The position numbers and the translations under genes were made by a program. A stretch of DNA of 64,000 nucleotides, taken from the NCBI RefSeq assembly GCF_006438875.1, contig NZ_RCZH01000012.1, positions 62,001 through 126,000 on the forward strand, given 5' to 3'. How positions within the stretch are numbered: position 1 is the stretch's first letter; every line of letters starts with the position of its first letter. The notes under the pieces are model-generated. The model was not told where the DNA came from and searched no databases. It saw only the letters and a list, made by a program, of their open reading frames with translations. This DNA comes from Flavobacterium pectinovorum. GTDB lineage: Bacteria; Bacteroidota; Bacteroidia; Flavobacteriales; Flavobacteriaceae. Positions 59,546 through 64,000 of the stretch are shown piece after piece.

Positions 59546-60697
59546 ATGAAAAAAACTTTACTAATAAAAATTGCGTTCGTCTTTTTGATAATGCCTTCTT
59601 TTATAAGGGCACAAACTCCTGCAGCTCCGGTAACAACCGATGCTGAAAGTACTGTTAAGTATCCGCAATTTCAATTTAAGGGATTATTTCAGGCGAGATA
59701 TCTCCAAGCATTAGAAGATGGTGTTGATGTTATGGGAGTTCAGCATTCTACAGGTGATGTGGTTCAGAGTTCTTTTGATATTAAAAGAATGCGTGTCGGA
59801 CTTAATACCAAATTGAGTGAAGCAACAGAAGTCGTTATCCTCGTAAACCTTGCTGATTTTAAATCTGATCCAAAAGGAAAAGTATTGGAGAATGCTTACG
59901 CAAAATATACGTTCAGTAAATACTTTGCCGTAACAGGAGGTCAGTTCCGACCTGGTTTTGGTATTGAGGAGCTTGTTCCGGTCGACATCATTAAATCATT
60001 TGATTTCTCGAATCAATATTATGAATTTGGAAAAAATGGCTGGACCAGTTTCCAAATAGGAGCTTCTGTAACGGGGGCACTTGATATTGGTAAAATCCCT
60101 TTTAGTTATGCTGTTTCTATGTTAAACGGAAATGGAAAAGATCAGGAAAAGGATAAGGACAACGGAAAGCAATATGCTACAAGATTGGTTTTTACCTTGT
60201 CAAAAGAACACAAAATTAATTTAGGATTAAATGGAGGTGTGGGAGTAGTTTTTAAACAAGATGTTTTTGCATTAGGAGCCGATATTACAAGTGATTTTAA
60301 ACTTACGGATAAATTTACTTTCGATTTGCAAATAGAATATAAGCAAGGTACAAACCATAATTTGTATTTCTCCTTACCAACGGATGCGAGAACCCCAAAT
60401 GTTTCCGATTATCAAATGCGAGGTGTTTATTTCCTGCCTAATTTGAGGTATTTAGTTGATTATAAAAAATTGACCTCATTAGAGGTTTCCTGTCGATATG
60501 AAAGATTTGATCCAAGTTATAAAATCGATTCTAATGTAAGGCAAACTTATACGCCAATGGTCAGTCTTGAATTTGGTAAAGCTTATACAGGTCGTATCGA
60601 AATGGGTTTTGAAATTGATCGATATGATAAAAACATTCCGGATACGTCAATGTACAATGACAACTTGTTTATAATTCAATTTCAGTGCAGACTATAA
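59546..60697 (+). CDS. Phosphate-selective-type outer-membrane porin (OprO/OprP-like)
   Basis: A signal peptide (IAFVFLIMPSFIRAQ) is followed by a 16-strand-type barrel with the family text FQFKGLFQARYLQALEDGVD, SFDIKRMRVGLNTKLSEATE and YAKYTFSKYFAVTGGQFRPG, ending in FIIQFQCRL. OprO/P relatives pass anions through the outer membrane. It lies 20 bp upstream of a DASS-type carboxylate transporter on the same strand, so it probably supplies dicarboxylates or similar anions to it. No specific promoter was identified. Confidence 0.9.
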   Translation: MKKTLLIKIAFVFLIMPSFIRAQTPAAPVTTDAESTVKYPQFQFKGLFQARYLQALEDGVDVMGVQHSTGDVVQSSFDIKRMRVGLNTKLSEATEVVILVNLADFKSDPKGKVLENAYAKYTFSKYFAVTGGQFRPGFGIEELVPVDIIKSFDFSNQYYEFGKNGWTSFQIGASVTGALDIGKIPFSYAVSMLNGNGKDQEKDKDNGKQYATRLVFTLSKEHKINLGLNGGVGVVFKQDVFALGADITSDFKLTDKFTFDLQIEYKQGTNHNLYFSLPTDARTPNVSDYQMRGVYFLPNLRYLVDYKKLTSLEVSCRYERFDPSYKIDSNVRQTYTPMVSLEFGKAYTGRIEMGFEIDRYDKNIPDTSMYNDNLFIIQFQCRL

Positions 60698-60717
60698 TTT
60701 AATCTAATTCTATTGTT

Positions 60718-62148
60718 ATGAAAGAAGTAAAAATACCACAAACCCTGATTACGCTTGTTGTAGGAGTAGCAATTTGGTTTATTCCGGCGCCAAATGGTGT
60801 AGTAATTGAAGCCTGGCATTTGTTTGCCATTTTTGTGGCGACAATTTTAGGAATTATTTTGAAAGCAGCACCAATGGGAACAATGTGTATGATTGCAATT
60901 GCACTTACCGCTTTCTCACAAGTTTTGGCACCCGGTGAAGCTGGAAAATCAATTACATTGGCATTAAAAGGTTTTGGTGATAAAGTAATCTGGCTTATCG
61001 GAATTTCATTTTTTATCGCGAGAGGTTTTATTAAAACAGGTTTGGGAAACAGGATTGCTTTTCTATTCATTCGAATATTCGGGAAAAGCTCACTTGGATT
61101 GGCTTATGGTTTAGGATTGGCAGATTTGGTTCTGGCTCCTGCCGTACCAAGTAATACTGCGAGAGGTGGAGGGATTATTTATCCGATTATGAAGTCAATG
61201 GCGATGAGTTTTGGCTCAATGCCCGATCAACCGGAAACACACAGAAAATTAGGTTCCTATCTTACGCTAAGTAGTTATAATGCAAATTTAATAGCTTCGT
61301 CTATGTTTTTGACAGGAACGGCGAGTAACCCAATGTGTCAAAAGTTTGCATTGAATTTAGGAATTAAAATTACCTGGATTTCATGGGCAACAGCAGCTAT
61401 CGTTCCGGGTTTGGTGGCATTTTTTGTGATTCCGCTTGTGTTGTATAAAATCTATCCGCCAGAGCTGAAAAAAACCGGTGATGCACCTCAGATTGCAGCT
61501 CAAAAATTGAAAGAAATGGGACCAATTACGCGTGATGAATGGATGATGTTGTTGACTTTCTTTATTTTATTATTCCTATGGATGACGGGAGATTTATTTT
61601 CTATCGATGCAACGACTACAGCATTTATTGGTTTGGTGATTTTGCTTCTAACTTCAGTATTGACTTGGGATGATGTAAAAGCCGAAAAAGGTGCCTGGGA
61701 TACTATTGTTTGGTTTTCGGTTTTAGTAATGATGGCAAGTTCACTCAACGAATTGGGATTTATAGGTTGGTTCAGTAATTTGGTAAAAGCAGAAATAGGA
61801 GGATTAAGCTGGCAAATGGCTTTTCCTATTATTATATTGGTGTACTTTTTTAGCCATTATCTTTTTGCTAGTGCAACGGCACACGTGGCGGCAATGTATG
61901 CAGCTTTGCTGGGAGTGGGGGTTTCGCTTGGAATACCAGGTTTGTTATTGGCTTTTATGCTTGGTTTTGTGGGTTCGCTTTACGGAACTTTAACGCATTA
62001 TGGTCATGGTCCGGCACCTGTTTTCTTTGGGAGCGGATATGTTGATTTAAAAAGCTGGTGGGTCAAAGGGTTAATCACCGGATTAACGATGTTGCTTATT
62101 TACATGGTTATCGGTGGATTATGGCTAAGACTTATTGGTTATTTCTAA
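60718..62148 (+). CDS. DASS-family anion (di-/tricarboxylate) symporter
   Basis: The 476-residue inner-membrane protein has 11-13 hydrophobic segments and the two DASS hairpins with the substrate motifs SNTARGGGIIYPIMKSMA and MFLTGTASNPM. The second half repeats the pattern (HYLFASATAHVAAMYAALLG). This subgroup (plant DiT1/SodiT1-like) moves 2-oxoglutarate, malate or related dianions. It follows the porin gene by 20 bp, forming an uptake pair for the outer and inner membranes. Confidence 0.93.
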   Translation: MKEVKIPQTLITLVVGVAIWFIPAPNGVVIEAWHLFAIFVATILGIILKAAPMGTMCMIAIALTAFSQVLAPGEAGKSITLALKGFGDKVIWLIGISFFIARGFIKTGLGNRIAFLFIRIFGKSSLGLAYGLGLADLVLAPAVPSNTARGGGIIYPIMKSMAMSFGSMPDQPETHRKLGSYLTLSSYNANLIASSMFLTGTASNPMCQKFALNLGIKITWISWATAAIVPGLVAFFVIPLVLYKIYPPELKKTGDAPQIAAQKLKEMGPITRDEWMMLLTFFILLFLWMTGDLFSIDATTTAFIGLVILLLTSVLTWDDVKAEKGAWDTIVWFSVLVMMASSLNELGFIGWFSNLVKAEIGGLSWQMAFPIIILVYFFSHYLFASATAHVAAMYAALLGVGVSLGIPGLLLAFMLGFVGSLYGTLTHYGHGPAPVFFGSGYVDLKSWWVKGLITGLTMLLIYMVIGGLWLRLIGYF

Positions 62149-62151
62149 AAA

Positions 62152-62463
62152 TTAGATTCTAATTCCGGGAGGGAGTAATTCTTTAAACTCGGGATTTTTT
62201 TTAATAAATAATACAATTCTTGGAAAAATGGGCATCAGTTTGAATTTCTTTTCGATGATGATTTCCATAATGTTCTTAAGTAAACTATCAATTGTAGTTT
62301 GATTGTCAAAGCCTTCGGGAGTGTTGATTTTAGTTAAGAAAATTTTCTTTTCCTGAAAAGAATATTCAACAGAAAGTAATCCTTCAGGGACTATGGTTTC
62401 AAATTGTCTTGCAAAAGTGTTGTCTTTGATTTCCATAGTTTCAATAGGTTCCATATTAGTCAT
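62152..62463 (-). CDS. Degenerate YjdJ-type GNAT-like protein, 103 aa
   Basis: The pattern FARQFETIVPEGLLSVEYSF and a late KLMPIFPRIVLFIKKNPEFK is that of the small YjdJ-type acetyltransferase-like family. In active members the middle carries a glycine-rich acetyl-CoA loop (G-x-G-x-A/G); here that place reads FDNQTTIDSLLKNIMEI, without the glycines. The protein may have lost acetyl-CoA binding. Start Met is at residue 1 or 4 (MTNMEP). It is convergent with the DASS gene, 3 bp apart. Confidence 0.65.
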   Translation of the reverse strand: MTNMEPIETMEIKDNTFARQFETIVPEGLLSVEYSFQEKKIFLTKINTPEGFDNQTTIDSLLKNIMEIIIEKKFKLMPIFPRIVLFIKKNPEFKELLPPGIRI

Positions 62464-62747
62464 GTTTTGGGGATTGAATTAAAAAATAATAGAAAAGAAC
62501 ATTGATAACATTATATAAATGACCTTTGGAAGATTTTTAAATAATGCTTGCGATAACTACAAAGGTAATCATTTGATTTTCAATATAAAATTATTTTTAA
62601 AGACCTAATGTAGTTTTAACTTATGTGTTGTTGTAATTTAATTTGGTTTAAAGAATAATTGTGGTGTGAGATTTGCAGTGTATATTGCTAAAAAAAGTAA
62701 TTTTAACTTGAAATTAAAATCTGTAACCATAATAGTTTTTCTGCCAA

Positions 62748-63407
62748 ATGAGTAAAATTTCTGTATATTTTATGCCTGGTCTGGCTGCTAGTCCGGCTAT
62801 TTTTGAAAGAATCAAATTAGACGAATCTGTTTTTGAGATGTGTATGCTGGAATGGGAAATTCCGCAACCTAAAGAATCTCTGTCTGATTATGCATTGCGA
62901 ATTACTAAAAACATCAAACATGAGAATCCTGTTTTGATTGGAGTTTCGTTTGGAGGAATTTTGGTTCAGGAAATGGCGAAACATATTAAAGCACGAAAAG
63001 TAATTATTATTTCGAGTGTTAGAAGTAATATCGAATTCCCAAGAAGAATGAAAATCGGAAAATCTACAAAAGCCTACAAGCTGATTCCGATGAAGCTGAT
63101 TTTGAATGTTGAGAATCTTGCAAAATATTCTTTTGGAGAAAAAATCAACAAGCGTATTAAGCTATATGAGAAGTTTTTGGCTGTCCGGGATCTGAATTAT
63201 CTACAATGGGCGGTAGAATCTGTTATACTTTGGGATCGCGATCAGGTGGATTCAAATGTTATACATATTCACGGAGATCAGGATGATGTTTTTCCTATAA
63301 AGTATATCAACAGTTGTATTGTCGTAAAAGGCGGAACTCATATTATGATTCTGAATAAATACAAATGGCTGAATGAGAATTTGCCTTCGATTATATTGGA
63401 GAATTAA
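62748..63407 (+). CDS. Alpha/beta hydrolase, 219 aa
   Basis: The small hydrolase begins ISVYFMPGLAASPAIFERIK and carries the nucleophile elbow GVSFGGIL (Ser) and a late IHGDQDDVFP (Asp) with GGTHIMI (His), a complete Ser-Asp-His triad. There is no signal peptide, so it acts in the cytoplasm. The substrate is unknown. It is preceded by a 284-bp AT-rich gap in which I see no feature. Confidence 0.88.
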   Translation: MSKISVYFMPGLAASPAIFERIKLDESVFEMCMLEWEIPQPKESLSDYALRITKNIKHENPVLIGVSFGGILVQEMAKHIKARKVIIISSVRSNIEFPRRMKIGKSTKAYKLIPMKLILNVENLAKYSFGEKINKRIKLYEKFLAVRDLNYLQWAVESVILWDRDQVDSNVIHIHGDQDDVFPIKYINSCIVVKGGTHIMILNKYKWLNENLPSIILEN

Positions 63408-64000
63408 ATTCCAAATTCCAAATGTTTGTGGTTATTAATCTTTGTCGAAGTTTTGAAACTTTGACAAAGATGTACGCGCAATCTTTATACGCAAACAAAG
63501 GCATTGGAGGAACGAAGCAACCACACTAGCAATAAGTAAACTTTGACGATATACTTCGTGAGATTGCTTTCTCCCCGGCGAACAGGTCGTTCCTCGCAAA
63601 GACACACACGATCTTGTCATCCCGAGGAACGAGGGATCTCCGTAAGTAGCTCTACAAAGATTGGCGATTTTGATTGCGGAGTTTCTTGTGGAGATCCCTC
63701 GTTCCTCGGGATGACAAACTAGTCGTTAAGAAAAAGGGGATGATAAAAGCTTCTTATGAAAACTAAATCCCTAGCCCTGATAGAAGCGGTATCCTTTTTC
63801 TTGCTCCTTTAGCAAGGAAAAGATACAAGCGGATAGCAGGAAATAGCTCCAAATTAAATTCCAATTTTAAAACTCCAAATTCCAAATGTTTGTGGTTAAT
63901 TATCTTTGTCAAAGTTTTGAAACTTTGACAAAGATATATGCGAAAAAAAATAAACGGCAAGACATTGCGTGTTTTTGAAACAAAAAAATCCCAAACTCTT
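63408..64000. repeat. Gene-free repeat field at the window end
   Basis: A pair of direct repeats (AATGTTTGTGGTTATTAATC, then TTTGTCGAAGTTTTGAAACT) at about 63420-63470 and about 63894-63940 each contain a palindrome CTTTGTC..GACAAAG. Between them lie a perfect inverted repeat (63616-63715) and the third copy of the dispersed repeat (inverted, about 63767-63852). The two small open frames on the minus strand fall within repeats and are not genes. Confidence 0.82.
63616..63715. repeat. Perfect 26-bp inverted repeat
   Basis: The left arm (63616-63641, GTCATCCCGAGGAACGAGGG, then ATCTCC) is the exact complement of the right arm (63690-63715), around a 48-bp centre. It is related in design, not in sequence, to the GTCATTTCGAC elements at 2096-2205 and 27331-27412. 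Confidence 0.9.

Noticed and set aside
63435..63960. Two minus-strand ORFs of 61 and 65 aa at the window end
   Set aside because: Both lie inside direct and inverted repeats and have no protein-like features.

Overview
The window looks like a chromosomal segment of a Flavobacterium-type member of the Bacteroidota. The evidence is low GC content, a SusD-like tail, TonB-dependent and PorT-like outer-membrane proteins, and families typical of the phylum (DUF4290, DUF4199, DUF5686, DUF6642, GlmU-like nucleotidyltransferase, type B L31). Several promoters match the Bacteroidota pattern TTG-N18..21-TAnnTTTG. The sequence is mostly ordinary core genome. Intergenic spaces are littered with several unrelated families of palindromic repeats.

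Region by region. 0-2 kb: end of a polysaccharide utilization locus (SusD-like tail plus a DUF4957/DUF5123 surface lipoprotein). 2-6 kb: a McbG/Qnr-like pentapeptide repeat protein, a small HMA-like protein, and an operon pairing a caspase-like DUF6642 protein, which seems to lack its catalytic His and Cys, with an AraC regulator. 5.9-11.5 kb: a tripartite drug efflux operon (TolC-like, EmrA-like, 14-TM MFS) bracketed by an AraC and a TetR regulator. 11.5-15.3 kb: DUF763, then an AT-rich accessory patch with a SUKH protein, an XRE regulator, a DUF6934 protein and small proteins, including a decayed partial copy of one of them. 15.5-30.4 kb: tRNA-Met and housekeeping genes (START-like, aminotransferase IV, YqgE, HU, fmt, recQ, DUF493, DUF4290, murA, CDF transporter, DUF5686, aroQ). 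30.6-34.9 kb: an array of outer-membrane beta-barrel genes, with two nearly identical copies and one truncated copy, between aroQ and xerD. 34.9-45.7 kb: xerD, a PAS histidine kinase, RNase Y, a probable 6S RNA, zapA with a coiled-coil partner, an M23 peptidase, a TonB-dependent receptor and its 4-bp-overlapping partner, and an EF-hand lipoprotein. 45.9-55.6 kb: DUF2971, an operon of phosphohexomutase, YhcG-type nuclease and MsbA-like exporter, then GT2, DUF4199, L31, GlmU-like and PepSY-like genes. 55.8-64 kb: an ABC-F protein, a secreted EF-hand protein with a Thr-Arg-Pro repeat tail, a porin/DASS carboxylate transporter pair, a degenerate GNAT-like protein, an alpha/beta hydrolase, and a gene-free repeat field.

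The observations most worth a second look are the apparently dead caspase-like protein co-transcribed with an AraC regulator, the small accessory patch at 13.4-15.3 kb with its ghost tail, the MurA with Asp in place of the fosfomycin-target Cys, the 6S RNA candidate between zapA and rny, the decaying outer-membrane protein array, and the repeat families, including four 85-bp tandem units. I did not find a CRISPR array, a transposase or a prophage, and no multi-gene system that I can confidently call new.
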